A stretch of 64,000 bases of DNA from Stictocephala bisonia (GCA_035578905.1 JAQJVL010000111.1:1110607-1174606), one strand, 5' to 3'; positions 46,002-57,491 are shown, numbered from the stretch's first letter. The notes: a model not told the origin generated them from the letters alone. Numbers and translations are program-made.

Positions 46002-47599
46002 ATGTCTTCAAAACGAAAAAAGGTCATTGTGTCCATGGATAAAAAACTTGAAGCCTTACATCGAATCGATAAAGGTGAGTCACTTAAAAAAATTGCAGAA
46101 GAATTCGGCGTTGGTACATCTACAGTTTCAGACTGGAAAAAAAAATAGGAAAGAAATTGAAGACTTTTATTTTAAAATGATGTCAAAAGATAGTCTAGAG
46201 GGGAGGGGGACTATCAAAAAGGCTAAAAATGAACATTTGGACGATGCACTGTTTTTATGGTTCAGTGAACAACAAGAACGAGGCATGCCCGTATCAGGAC
46301 CAATAGTGCAAGAAAAAGCCCTGTTACTAAATAAAACTATGCCTAATGGAGACCCGACCTTTGCAGCAAGCCTTGGTTGGCTTGATAGGTGGAAAAACCG
46401 CCATGGCATACGCCAACTATCAGTCACTGGCGAGAGCTTGTCTAGTGATATCATAGCTAGTAAAAAATATAAAGCTGTGTTTAAAAAGCTTATTTCAGAC
46501 GAAAATTTTACGCCTGATCAAATTTACAATGCAGACAAAACAGGTCTGTTTTATAGAATGCTGCCAAGTAAAACACTAGCTTCAAAACTTGATGATGCGG
46601 CACCTGGATATAAAAAGAGTAAAGATAGAGTGACAGTCTTGGCTTGCAGCAATGCTTCTGGAACACTTGTCTTAATTGGCAAATCGAAAAATCCCAGAGC
46701 CCTTAAAAATATTAATCATGACACTTAACCAGTCATTTACCGAGCAAAGAAAAGTGCTTGGATGGACTCCTTTATATTCAAAATATGGTTTTTTGATAAC
46801 TTTGTACCGAGTGTAACAAAGTTTCTTAAAGATAGCAACTTGCCTATGAAGGCCGTTTTACTAATTGATAACGCCCCCTCACACCCTAGTGCAGATGAAC
46901 TAAAAAGTGGTGGCATATGTGTTCAGTTCCTTCCTCCCAATGTTACACCGCTTCTTCAGCCGATGGACCAAGGCGTTTTGGAAAGCATAAAAAAAGTGTA
47001 TAGACGCCAACTTCTAGGTCAACTTCTCGAAGTAGAAGGAGAGGATAGTGTGATACAGCTGCTGAAAACTATAAACATTAAAAAGGTTATCTATATGGTG
47101 GCGTCATCATGGGATAATGTGACTAAAACATCATTGGTTAAGTCTTGGAAGAAACTGTAGCCTGGAGTGTGCGAGATTTGTAACGGTGAATCTGTCTATC
47201 TGTCTCAGAGGAAAGTGAAGACTGTAGCCCTACTGAACTGCTCCAGATGATTGAAAAAATTGATGGCTGCACTAGTGTAGATCTGGAAGACGTGAATGGC
47301 TGGCTTCAGGCAGACAATATGATTGGTGTGATGATAGATGAAGAAATAATATCAGTAGCGTGTTCTACAGGTTTAACTAGGACAGTGACAATTATTCTCT
47401 GGATGAAGAACCGGAAGAGATTATGACTCATGCAGATGCCACCGCACAATTAGATCGGCTGATGGTGTATTTCAAGCGGCAGTCGGATACTTCGTCAGCG
47501 GAAATTTTGGCCTTAAAGCGGTTGCGTGATCGTACTTCCCGGAAGCAGTGCACTAAAGTTAAACAAAAGAAAGTGACTGAATTTTTTCAAAAGCAATAA
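46002..47599 (+). pseudogene. Tigger transposase, copy B, broken
   Basis: As 21714-23311. The TGG Trp codon is kept but the overlong A run still causes a shift to TAG at 46146. The Leu-to-stop at about 46726 is shared. Third Asp motif PMDQGVLESIK is in ancestral form (LVDQ in copy A). A new TAG replaces TGG at about 47158. The C-terminal QKKVTEFFQKQ PIP-like motif is conserved; stop 47597-47599. Confidence 0.85.
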
Positions 47600-47828
47600 A
47601 ATACTTTATTACAGATATTAGTGAGTACTGCAATTATATAATATGTATAAAAACATTACTTTCATTGTTGTAATAGTATAATCTGTTCTCTTTTTATTAA
47701 TATTACCAGTAAATAAATTTCTATTAGATTATAAATAGTGATTGTATTTATATCCGGTTTATCCGGATTTTCGCCTATCCGGATCACTTCCGGTCCCAAT
47801 TAATCCGGATAAACGAGGTTATACTGTA

Positions 47829-48343
47829 ACATTGATTAGTTAAATTTTAATAATAACATAAGTCTACTGAATCTATCTTGGGATAAGGAATTAGCAAATC
47901 TGAGACTGGCGAAGTCAACAGTAATGTGTTATGATTAGATGTTATATGTTAAAGTTGTAAATTGTACTGACCCACCGATTTCTTATAAAGTGGTATTGAC
48001 CCACTCACCCACACATGCACAGTAGTATTGACCCACTCATAATTGTACAGTGGTATTGACCAATCCGCTCAACCACATACGAACAGTAGTATTAATTAAT
48101 ACATGTAACTGTGTGTATTAAAGATGAAAAAAATGAGTAAGATTCTCAGAAGTTGGTCATTAGTAAATAAATATTTATAAATGGTAGATATTATTTACAT
48201 TTTTACTAACACACGTATGTGAAATATGTTCAGTGCTGAAGCTAAGGGTAGCGAATTTTAGATTTTAGTGTAGCCAACAGTATTTTTAGTTGATAATGTA
48301 ATGTTAGCCTAGTATGATATTCAAAGCCCATTTCATTTCACAG
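47829..48343. other. Intron with minisatellite, copy B
   Basis: As 23541-24140 but with fewer minisatellite units (47968-48095). Acceptor CATTTCACAG at 48343. Confidence 0.6.
47968..48095. repeat. Dispersed minisatellite, array 5 (about three units)
   Basis: Allelic to 23668-23890 with about three ACACATGCACAGTAGT-type units missing. Confidence 0.9.
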
Positions 48344-48485
48344 AGGCGTTTCAGACACCTTGTTCCACCCCACCAGGCAGTGAGGCTAGTGACTCCATCG
48401 AGACAGTTGGCTCCCCCGCCAGTCCAGTGTTTGACACCACAGGCAGTATTAATGAACTTGCACTACATCACAAGCTGTATGACAG
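48344..48485 (+). CDS. Vps13D: Vps13D exon, duplicated set 3, copy B
   Basis: 142 nt, same sequence as 24141-24282 by eye; acceptor TTTCACAG, donor GACAG|GTGACA. Pro/Ser/Thr-rich linker. Confidence 0.85.
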
Positions 48486-49132
48486 GTGACAACCTACATG
48501 TACTTCAGATTACTGTTAGTCAATACACCTAGATGTAGGGTGACTACTCAGTCAGAAACGTGTTCAGTAGGTGGGAGTTTAAAATATTGAGAACAAACAG
48601 AATAAGCTGCGATATTCTCTCTAAAAATAAAAATAGTTCTATCAGTTCATAGTAATTGATAAGATGGCCAATCATGAATTGAAAAATAATTGCTCCATAG
48701 AATTATCAACGGGAAAAATTTACCATAAATTGTTTATCATCATTTGACCTCAATTCAAAGAAAGGCCAATGCATCAAAACAGCATTGATCATATTTTGCG
48801 TAGTCTGATTGGGACCATAAATAAATAATACAGAAAATAATAACACAAACAATAATAATATACTATTGATGATTACAACAGTATTGTTTACATTAACTAA
48901 TAAATTTGTCATCTTTACAGTAAAAATATTGTAACATTGTAGCTTAGTTACAAATTAAATAAATAAGTTATTTTTTTATTATAATTGTCTGAACTGAACA
49001 CTTTTGTTTACATCTTCTAGTTTTGTTAATATCAAGGATTAAAAAAGAAATTGTTTACTGCTTCATAATATAATGGTTAACAAATAATAAGGTTAATACC
49101 TTTGTCGTCTTTAGCTACAAAATATTTTATTG

Positions 49133-49352
49133 TTTTTTAGGTTAGGTTAAAGGGCACTAGGCCAGGAATTAGTATATTAGAGAGATAGGACATCAGCAAA
49201 CTTACCTTAAAAGACAAGTTCACTAACATCAGAGTGGTAGTCACAAACACAAAATACACAAAATCTCACAAATTTTCAACACCACAGGCATTTTCTTCAG
49301 GTGAGTAGAGGGGGAGAGAGAGAGAGAGAGAGAGAGAGACACTCTCACTTGA

Positions 49353-49391
<39 letters not shown>

Positions 49392-49526
49392 TACTCACCT
49401 GAAGAAAATGCCTGTGGTGTTGAAAATTTGTGAGATTTTGTGTATTTTGTGTTTGTGACTACCACACTGATGTTAGTGAACTTGTCTTTTAAGGTAAGTT
49501 TGCTGATGTCCTATCTCTCTAATATA
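49133..49526 (-). mobile_element. Snapback retroposon, full-length copy 2
   Basis: Flanked by a 14-bp direct repeat AAAATATTTTATTG (49119-49132, 49527-49540); copy A has the single uninterrupted site at 24921-24934. It begins TTTTTTAGGTTAGG (minus-strand A tail). Arms of about 165 bp pair almost perfectly (ACCACAGGCATTTTCTTCAGG with its complement) around (GA)n ... (CT)n. Back-to-back splice motif TTTTCTTCAG|GTGAGT at 49291-49306 and AAG|GTAAGT at 49491-49499 on the host strand. No coding capacity. Confidence 0.85.
49314..49386. repeat. (GA)n / (CT)n hairpin centre
   Basis: A GA run, then ACACTCTCACTTGAGTGT, then a CT run: the loop of the snapback element, self-complementary throughout. Confidence 0.9.
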
Positions 49527-49705
49527 AAAATATTTTATTGGAATACCGGTTTCAGAGCAAGAACTCCATGGTCACATCCACTCTATGTTGACAATGTACA
49601 GTGGATGTGACCATGGAGTTCTTGCTCTGAAACCGGTATTCCAATAAAATATTTTGTAGCTGAAGACGACAAAGGTACGTTAACCTTATTATTTGTTATA
49701 TATAT

Positions 49706-51402
49706 CAGCTCAGGAGGAGGCTTTAACAATGAATAAATATAATGCTTCTTGCAAGCTATTTGCAAAGAGTTGCATTAAAAAAAATAAATGTTAGTAAAAA
49801 TCTATAATTGAAAATGAAGATGAATTCAAGAACTTATGATAAGTAAACGATTTAAAATTAAATAAAAACTGTAGGCCTACTAATTTATTGAACTGTTATT
49901 TTAAAATGTTATAATCATCCTAAAAATAAATGAATTTGAACATGTTTGAATAAATGACTAATCATTTCAAGTTTCTAATGCTATAAAGGTTAAATACAAA
50001 AGAAATTATTAATAATTACAATAGTAATATTAAAAAAAAACAGCAACAAGGAAATCAATGTCATTCAGAAAATATTGTTTAGTTATAAACACAATATTTT
50101 GTTCAGGGTCAGCACGGAAAGTGTAAGAGCATATAGGAAAACCTCATTCATGATCTTTGAGAGCAGAATAGCGTCAACAAGTTATTTCAAAGTTTTATTA
50201 AGTCGGCACTGGTGGTGCAGTGCTGTAACCCAGCTACTTGGGGACAAAGTGATGAGGAGATCGTAGGCGATCTCCTATGCTCGGTACTCTTAATACTGAC
50301 ACGGTGTTTGCTCAATGGTTTCCATCGAGGTGGACAGTACTAGAGAAGTCTGGGGAGTCCATGTTGGATGATAGTCAAGGTTCAGATGTTGTATGGAGAA
50401 GAGAACTGAGTATCGGGCTTGTCAGTTAGCGGAAAATCAGACCAACACTATTTGGCTCAGATTCCATGCAAAGCTGTAGGTCCCTTAGTTGCCCTAGCTA
50501 TTGGACTAGTAATAAGTAGGTCTTTCTGAGGAACAGTCGACCTTGGTTAGTTAATAACACTGACTACCCTCGTTCATCCACACTCATTCGCCCCTCATAT
50601 TCGCCCATATCTTGATGATCGGTGTCTTAATCAATAATAATTAATCTGTTACTGTTTAAAACAAAAAATATAAAATTGCAAACTTACTAATTTTATTAGT
50701 TAATTTAGTTATTTTAAAATTTTTAAAAATACCAAATTTGACAAAACATTTACAGAATAAAAACTATTAACATGAGAACCTGTTTTTATATTGATAATTG
50801 TAAACTATGATAATTGTAAACTACATTGAATTCTCAGAATATATTAAATCGTGGGCTATCCTAAAAAACCACTTGTATAGTTTTTATAGTACATTACATT
50901 AGCAAATACAGATAAGATTAATGTTATTTGCAAATCTTGTTTTTATGTTATTTATTGACCAAAAGTTGTGTATGAAGTGTCATTTTAAATGTTATCATAT
51001 TGTGCATTGGGTTTGCTTTGATATATTGAATAGATAAGCGTAGTTTTGAAAAATAGGTGAAAATAAAAACTTCAAATCAAATATGTTTTATATTTTGGTA
51101 TGAAACTAACTAAGAATTCTCACAGGAATTCCAACAAGCGATTTCATTTTTGATCAAATGCTATTTGTTTGAAAATAACTGTTTAATTTGGATACATGTG
51201 ATCGTATGTCTGTTTGGAAAATAACATTGTTCTTATGGGTTTAAGACCAAAATGGCCGACAGCCTCTGCAGACTCTTAAACCATAATCTGAATTAATACT
51301 GTTAGTGAAACTGTATTTTTGCGTTGTGACTCTGACACACTATGAACGTCATCATGTGCTGAAAGAAGGCAAGCTTGTTGTGTTTCAAACATTAGAGATA
51401 GG
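49706..51402. other. Intron with SINE-like repeat, copy B
   Basis: Matches 25098-26798. The SINE-like repeat is at 50203-50545. The empty site for the hAT-like element is near 51403. Confidence 0.6.
50203..50545 (+). mobile_element. tRNA-related SINE-like repeat, copy B
   Basis: Same insertion as 25599-25935, starting GCACTGGTGGTGCAGTGC, with the GGAGATCGTAGGCGATCTCC hairpin. Confidence 0.45.
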
Positions 51403-51491
51403 TATTAAAATAGTCTGGGTGGTTCTTATATGATATGATGGTTTTAGTGTATTGATAAATGAACTAGTTTAATTTGAATATTATTCAACAG

Positions 51492-51615
51492 GTACTCCGT
51501 TGAACTTAGTGAGCTGCAAATTTTAGTTGGAAGGGTGAAGGACAACTGGAAATTTGCTCATATCAAAGGAACATCTGCACTTCATGTCCTTGATCGCTTC
51601 AGTATATCACTACAG
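51492..51615 (+). CDS. Vps13D: Vps13D exon, duplicated set 4, copy B
   Basis: 124 nt, appears identical to 29759-29882; acceptor ATTCAACAG, donor CTACAG|GTGATT. Encodes LQILVGRVKDNWK. Confidence 0.9.
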
Positions 51616-53780
51616 GTGATTGACCTTCGCATAATCAATGAATCCTCAGCTAAGTAGTAATGAAACAATGTTTGCTAAGTAGCAACTGTTGGTGTTATTA
51701 GCAAATTATCACTATTCAACTTTATGAATAAGCATAACACTATAGTGAGGTTGTTATTGAATGACTTCATAGCACTCAAACTGCAGTAATCTGACAGCTG
51801 ACAAACAGTTTAATTTTACATGTATGTGGACCTAAATACTGTGTGTTAAATAATTTATTTATATTTGTTTTTTTTTTATATTCACTATATATATCGTATG
51901 ACTTTCAAAACCAGCAACCGGACTAATAAAAATTTGAAACATACCATTAACAATGTTTAAATAAAACAAAATCTGAAATACAAAGTAATTGTGTATTGAT
52001 GTTTAAATTTCGATCTCCCGCCACAGGTCAAATCCAGATTATGTAACTATTCAACACCATCAAAATTATAAAAATGTAGGTATTCATCCACTCGCCCAGC
52101 CCTACACTTACAGTAGTATTGTTGACCTACCCACCATACACTTACAGTGGTATTGACCCACCTGCCCAGCCCTACACGTACAGTAGTATTGTTGACCTAC
52201 CCACCATACACTTACAGTGGTATTGACCCGCCCGCCTAGCCCTACATGTACAGTAGTATTGTTGACCTACCCACCTATCTATACATTTATAGTGGTATTG
52301 ACCCACCCACCCACCTCTACACATCCAGTGGTATTGATTATACTCATGCTTATGATTATACTGCGATGGACATTATACTTATCTTGTAAATATGTTATAT
52401 ATTGTCTGCAAATGAAATCCTTAACCTATTCCAATCGAAAGCCGTACATGGCTTTTGGATTGTTTTGTAATAACGACGACAAGTCGGTTCCCAAGTGCAG
52501 TATCGTAATAATGTCGATAAGTTGGTTCTCAAGCGCTCTCAGTGTGCTGCAACAATGAGTACTATGTCGATAAAGCAGTTTTTCAAATAGCATTATTTAA
52601 CAGTGAATTTCACAGCTTTTTGGTACTCCGCTTACACTCATTATGCCACGTGATATGTGTATTTACTTGTGGTGTTTATCATGATAGTTTAAAGTACTTT
52701 TCGTGTTATTATTATAATCTAGTTTTTAAGGCTACTTATGATTTTTACTTAGTAGTATAATATATGAATAGAATAGAATGTGAATTATAGTGACATTGTT
52801 AAAAATAATTTTTTCAAGTAACTTTTTGTCAAATTATGACATTGTGGAAAACTAAGGCCAACAACCAGATTGAGAATATAAAGTTAAATAAAATTGTATC
52901 ACATTTTTACTAATTTATATAGAAGAAAAATATTAAAAACTAGTTCTTGTATACGTTCTTAGTTGGCTGGTTTATTATTCTCTTAGTGGCTGTAGGGTGT
53001 AAAACTATAACAAAATTCCAATTTCCCTTTTTATCTTTTCTATAGTTTTTTTCTATAAATAAAAAGAGCTTTCTGATTTATTTTGTTGATGGATTATAAT
53101 AGACTCATAATTCCATTTTGTAAAAGATAAAACAGTATTTATGTTAATAGCTGCAACATATCTATTTATAGATTATTATTGAAGCTGTCAGAAAAATGTG
53201 ACAAAAGTATTTAAATACATTTAAAAAAAATAAGTGTCAAATGTGTTTTGAACAACTGTATGATCGTTGGGGCAAGTGTGCTGTTGCAGGAAGAGAGTAT
53301 TTTGAAGGAAACTAGTCTTGTAAGTTTCTATTTTTGGCCAATAAATATATTTCAACCAATTCTGGAAACTTTTTAACAATACCTTGTACAATGGCATCAT
53401 TACAAATTGTGTGATTATAAAATTTAAAGTTTATTAGATATTTCTTGATAATTGATCAAAAATTTCCTTGATTGATTTGATAGATCTGTTTACCAGTCAG
53501 TTCCATAGGCCCTCTTTCATTGTTTCCCTTTATGTCGATTTGAAATCCTGTGGTACAGAATTGATGATTTTACAATTCTAAGAAGATATTTTGCTGAACT
53601 GGACTATGTGGTATGCATATGATATTTGATGGTTTTTGTTATTAGGTATAATTCACATTTTCTTTAGAAGTAATTTGCATCCATAAAGCAGATGTTTCAA
53701 TTTATGTATGGTGTCAGTTATGTGTTAGTTAATTTTGTGAGAACTATAATTTAGTAATTTTTTAAATCTTATTTTTGCAG
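51616..53780. other. Intron, copy B
   Basis: As the copy A intron without the mariner (empty TA at 52761-52762) and with a longer minisatellite. No gene recognised. Confidence 0.6.
52080..52335. repeat. Dispersed minisatellite, array 6
   Basis: Alternating TACAGTAGTATTGTTGACC and TACAGTGGTATTGACCC units with CACCCACC/CCGCCC, about eight in all; higher-order dimer structure. Expanded relative to 30325-30475. Confidence 0.9.
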
Positions 53781-53941
53781 GTAGAGAGAAGGATAGTTTT
53801 CACAACAGATCCCCATTTCCCAAGCCTCACTCTAGCTGGAAACTTGCCAAAGTTGATTGTTCACGTAAATGAGCAGAAGATTGTTGCTTTGCAGACTCTG
53901 TTTAACGTACTCTCAGGAAAAGGTCTCCCATCTCCATTCAG
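53781..53941 (+). CDS. Vps13D: Vps13D exon, duplicated set 5, copy B
   Basis: 161 nt, one silent difference from 33223-33383. AG left over joins the G at 57203 in frame. Confidence 0.9.
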
Positions 53942-55140
53942 GTTAGTCTGTGTAATTTAATAGTAAAATTAAGTGGAGGAAAAATTAATCCTATAATAAA
54001 ATCAAACGCAAATTAATTCATTCCCCCATATACTCTCTTTCAAGTTATAAAGAGCAAGTAGACGAATTTAAATATTTAGGGGATAAACTCTCTTGGAACA
54101 AAAATACTTAATATTTAATATCAGTTATTAGATAAAGCATTGGAAAATTGTATAAACTTTAGTGGATAGTCAATATTGTGCACATAATATAACGGATTAG
54201 TTAATTATAGACAACACTATGGTATTGTTTGCGGGGGGGGGGGGGTCGTGGTACAAGGTTCCTATAATACATAAGAGGTTGCCTTACTCTCATATGGTCT
54301 GTATAATCAGTGATTATCTGAGTTATGATGTCAAAGGCTGATCTCCAATTGACCAATTAATACATACTAAAACAGATTATTGTATTGTTTCCAAAAGTAT
54401 TGTAGAATTAATCAAATTCCTGTTATTTTAATGTTATTTAAAGCGGTAAATATCTTTTTTTCATGTGTTGTGGAATTACATTTACTTTGTAACTACTAAA
54501 TAATATAAATAGAAAATCAGTCATGTACATAAAATAAAATAGCTTTAATGTTTTTACAATATAATATTCACAACTAAACAATGCAGACTACAATTATCGA
54601 GAATACAAATATTAGATGTTTTTCATTGCTGCGGTTTGTTTTGTTAACAGCAGTGAAGGTAGAAAAATCATAGATGAGTTTGGTCTATGACGTCCAATGC
54701 TCTAATATTGTACTATGGATGTGCACTTTCCGAGGCAATCTCTTGTACACAAGCCTTGGGTCATTTAAAACTAATTTCGATATTATTAGAAAAATACAAT
54801 AAAAATTTATTTATATATTTCTTAAACTAAACTGTTGTGAATCCTCATTTCCACTCTATATATTATGAAAAATATTCCTTGTTCAACATTTATTCAGCTT
54901 TAACACATTAGATTATTTTATATTAGAAGTGGCAATAAAGGCTAAGTAACCCGACTATAACTTTAGAGGTAATAAACTGGGGATGTTTATAAAATTAAAA
55001 GTTCATAAAACTCCTTTCAAACATTCATTTACTAATGTGGCTCCACATTTTTTTAATAAACAATCAGTTGTTGTTAAATATACTGATAAGGAATATAACT
55101 TTTGTCACAAAATAAAGTGGCATACATAATTTACAATAAG
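53942..55140. other. Intron, copy B
   Basis: As copy A but with about 500 bp (minisatellite array 4) absent near 54350, and a shorter G run (54233-54245). The segment 54654-54869 is duplicated at 55721-55940. Confidence 0.65.
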
Positions 55141-55258
55141 TATATTAGAGAGATAGGACATCAGCAAACTTACCTTAAAAGACAAGTTCACTAACATCAG
55201 AGTAGTAGTCACAAACACAAAATACACAAAATCTCACAAATTTTGGCTATTTTGGTAC

Positions 55259-55345
55259 TAGGTTGGCAACACTGTACACCCAAAAAAATATTTAGGTTGG
55301 CAACACTGTACACCCAAAAAATATTTAGGTTGGTAAAACTGCACG
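55259..55345. repeat. 34-bp tandem repeat in composite insertion
   Basis: GGTTGGCAACACTGTACACC plus AAAAAATATTTA appears twice, then a third diverged unit. Confidence 0.8.
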
Positions 55346-55352
55346 CCAAAAG

Positions 55353-55376
55353 TTCCCGCGCAAAAAAAACAACATC

Positions 55377-55456
<80 letters not shown>

Positions 55457-55486
55457 GGGTACTCAGTTTAATTTTATTACATCCTA

Positions 55487-55517
<31 letters not shown>

Positions 55518-55628
55518 CCAAAAGTTCCCGCGCAAAAAAACGACCTCCGATATATATATATACACCTCTGTCGTCACATCCAAGATGGCCGCGCAAAAAA
55601 ACTCTGACGTCACATCCAAGATGGCCGC
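55353..55628. promoter_or_regulatory. Cluster of promoter-like motifs
   Basis: E2F-like TTCCCGCGC at 55353-55361 and 55525-55533. A palindromic CRE TGACGTCA at 55605-55612. Two AAGATGGCCGC (YY1-core-like, GCCATCTT complement) at 55582-55592 and 55618-55628. CpG-rich islands between TA repeats. Motif matching only; function not shown. Confidence 0.3.
55380..55560. repeat. (TA)n tracts
   Basis: Three TA repeats, two separated by CGGATA and one following CATCCTAATA; cruciform-prone. Confidence 0.95.
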
Positions 55629-56265
55629 ACCCATGGAAAGGAGGTCCTCTGCTCCATATCTCCCCCATTATACGTACTGAGGTATTGACCCACCCACCCA
55701 CCCTTACACGTAGTGTGGTATGAAAGTAGAAAAATCATAGATGAGTTTGGTCTATGACGTCCAATGCTCTATTATTGTACTATGGATGTGCACTTTCCGA
55801 GGCAATCTCTTGTACACAAGCCTTGTGTCATTTAAAACTAATTTCGATATTATTAGAAAAATACAATAAAAATTTATTTATATATTTCTTAAACTAAACT
55901 GTTGTGAATCCTCATTTCCACTCTATCTATATATTATGAATTCAGGTCTGGCAGACCTGAAGAAAATGCCAGTGGTGTTGAAAATTTGTGAGATTTTGTG
56001 TATTTTGTGTTTGTGACTACTACTCTGATGTTAGTGAACTTGTCTTTTAAGGTAAGTTTGCTGATGTCCTATCTCTCTAATATACTAATTCCTGGCCTAG
56101 TGCCCTTTAACCTAACCTATAATTTACAATAAGAGATGCCGTTTTGTGGACTGGTCGAAAGTGTAATTTGTCCTCCTTATTTTCATTGTTACTATTCATG
56201 TATAGAATTTTATTGTTACCAGGCAAATAAGTATAAACCAAATAGTACGATAAGATATTATTATT

Positions 56266-56910
56266 TCTTTGTGACTATCTAAATAAGAAGTGACATTTTG
56301 TAACATTGACCACCGACGCTGCGGAAAGCTGCTCATGTTGTCAATTATGTGGGACTAGACTCAATGACTATTCACAATAAGAACTGACATTGTATAACAT
56401 TTACTACGACACTGCGGAAAGCTGCTCATGTTGTCAATTATGTGGGACTAGACTCAATGACTATTCACAATAAGAACTGACATTGTATAACATTTACTAC
56501 GACACTGTGGAGAGCTGATCATCTTGTCAATTATGTGGGACTAGACTCAATGACTATTCATAATAAGAACTGACATTGTATAACATTTACTACGACACTG
56601 TGGAGAGCTGCTTAACTTGTCAATTATGTGGGACTAGACTCAATGACTATTCATAATAAGAACTGACATTGTATAACATTTACTACGACACTGCGGAAAG
56701 CTGCTCATGTTGTCAATTATGTGGGACTAGACTCAATGACTATTCACAATAAGAACTGACATTGTATAACATTTACTACGACACTGTGGAGAGCTGCTTA
56801 ACTTGTCAATTATGTGGGACTAGACTCAATGACTATTCATAATAAGAACTGACATTGCATAACATTGACCAATGACACTGCTGAAAGCTGATCATCTTGT
56901 CAATTTTACT
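56266..56910. repeat. 93-bp satellite-like tandem array
   Basis: TCAATTATGTGGGACTAGAC recurs at 56341, 56434, 56527, 56620, 56713 and 56806: exactly 93 bp apart. About seven units, including a diverged first (with CCACCGACGCTGCGG) and last one. Sub-variants CTGCTCATGTTG / CTGATCATCTTG / CTGCTTAACTTG alternate. Copy A breaks into N within the first unit. Confidence 0.97.
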
Positions 56911-57202
56911 GTTTGTACATGTTTTAGTTTCACAATCCACTATACTGATTAAGCGTACACCCATATTTACAATAACTAATTTGCTTTTCTTTGTTGTTTA
57001 TAATGTCAATAAAATCATTATTTCGTTATTTTTACTTTCAATTTCGCCTTTTCCCATAAAAACTATTGTATTTCAATTTGATTGCATCAAGTAAATTTGT
57101 CAGTTATGTTTACTTACTTTCTGCTATGCCTACTTACTGTCTTACAAGGTTGTTTAACGTCTTCTTTTACATATTAGCTATTGGACTATACTGTTTGTAT
57201 AG

Positions 57203-57350
57203 GTCTCAAGAAGGCTCACCAGAGAAAGAGAAGGTAGCACCAATAGTACAGCCTGGTGAACACAAATCATCACCAGTTGAAGACACAAATGACTCCAGTG
57301 GAGCTCGGTTACTGATGCTGCAGTTCTCTGTTGACCAGCTCGCTCTAGAA
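57203..57350 (+). CDS. Vps13D: Vps13D exon, single copy, after the duplication
   Basis: Acceptor TTTGTATAG at 57202, donor CTAGAA|GTTAGT. 148 nt: G completes Arg, then SQEGSPEKEKVAPIVQPGEH, a hydrophilic loop, to RLLMLQFSVDQLALE, phase 0. The loop followed by LxxxFxVxxLxLE beta strands fits the VPS13D segment before the TVHGLLLVD exon. In frame with 53941, and equally with 33383. Confidence 0.8.
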
Positions 57351-57491
57351 GTTAGTAGTGTACGCCTTATTCTGCATGGCTAACAACTTACAAGAATACC
57401 AATATCTGTGTGGGAATCTACAGATAGAATAAGTTTCTTTTATAGTCCTCTGGATATTCAGAAGAAAAACTTCAGAGATTTGTGACAAATA

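Larger units (their letters stand above)
38359..47826 (+). mobile_element. Tigger/pogo element, copy B, split by hAT-like insertion
   Basis: Same insertion as 20959-23538; TA at 38357-38358 and 47827-47828. Only 38359-38521 and 45405-47826 belong to it. The 38522-45404 block is a later insertion at GCAAAA. Without it the element is about 2.58 kb. Confidence 0.9.
49085..49705. repeat. Palindrome, copy B, split by a retroposon
   Basis: Equivalent of 24883-25097; the left arm is interrupted at AAAATATTTTATTG by the 394-bp element. The right arm reads CCATGGAGTTCTTGCTCTG and matches the left arm better than copy A's does. Confidence 0.8.
55141..56118 (+). mobile_element. Composite snapback insertion, 978 bp
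   Basis: 15-bp direct repeat ATAATTTACAATAAG at 55126-55140 and 56119-56133; unoccupied in copy A at 35081-35095. Both outer parts are snapback-retroposon arms: start TATATTAGAGAGATAGG to CACAAATTTT; end from ACCTGAAGAAAATGCC to CCTTTAACCTAACCT. The centre is replaced by TA repeats, short GC-rich repeats, a minisatellite unit (55676-55710) and a 220-bp copy (55721-55940) of nearby intron 54654-54869. The + orientation is set by the CCTAACCT end. Confidence 0.8.
35807..56345. repeat. Duplicated segment, copy B
   Basis: Same order and orientation as 14307-35307. Starts directly after the N run with CTCCTCAGAGTTATG. Carries the same five exons plus B-only insertions at 35929, 38522, 49133 and 55141. 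It is continuous with the unique 3' part of the gene. Confidence 0.9.
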
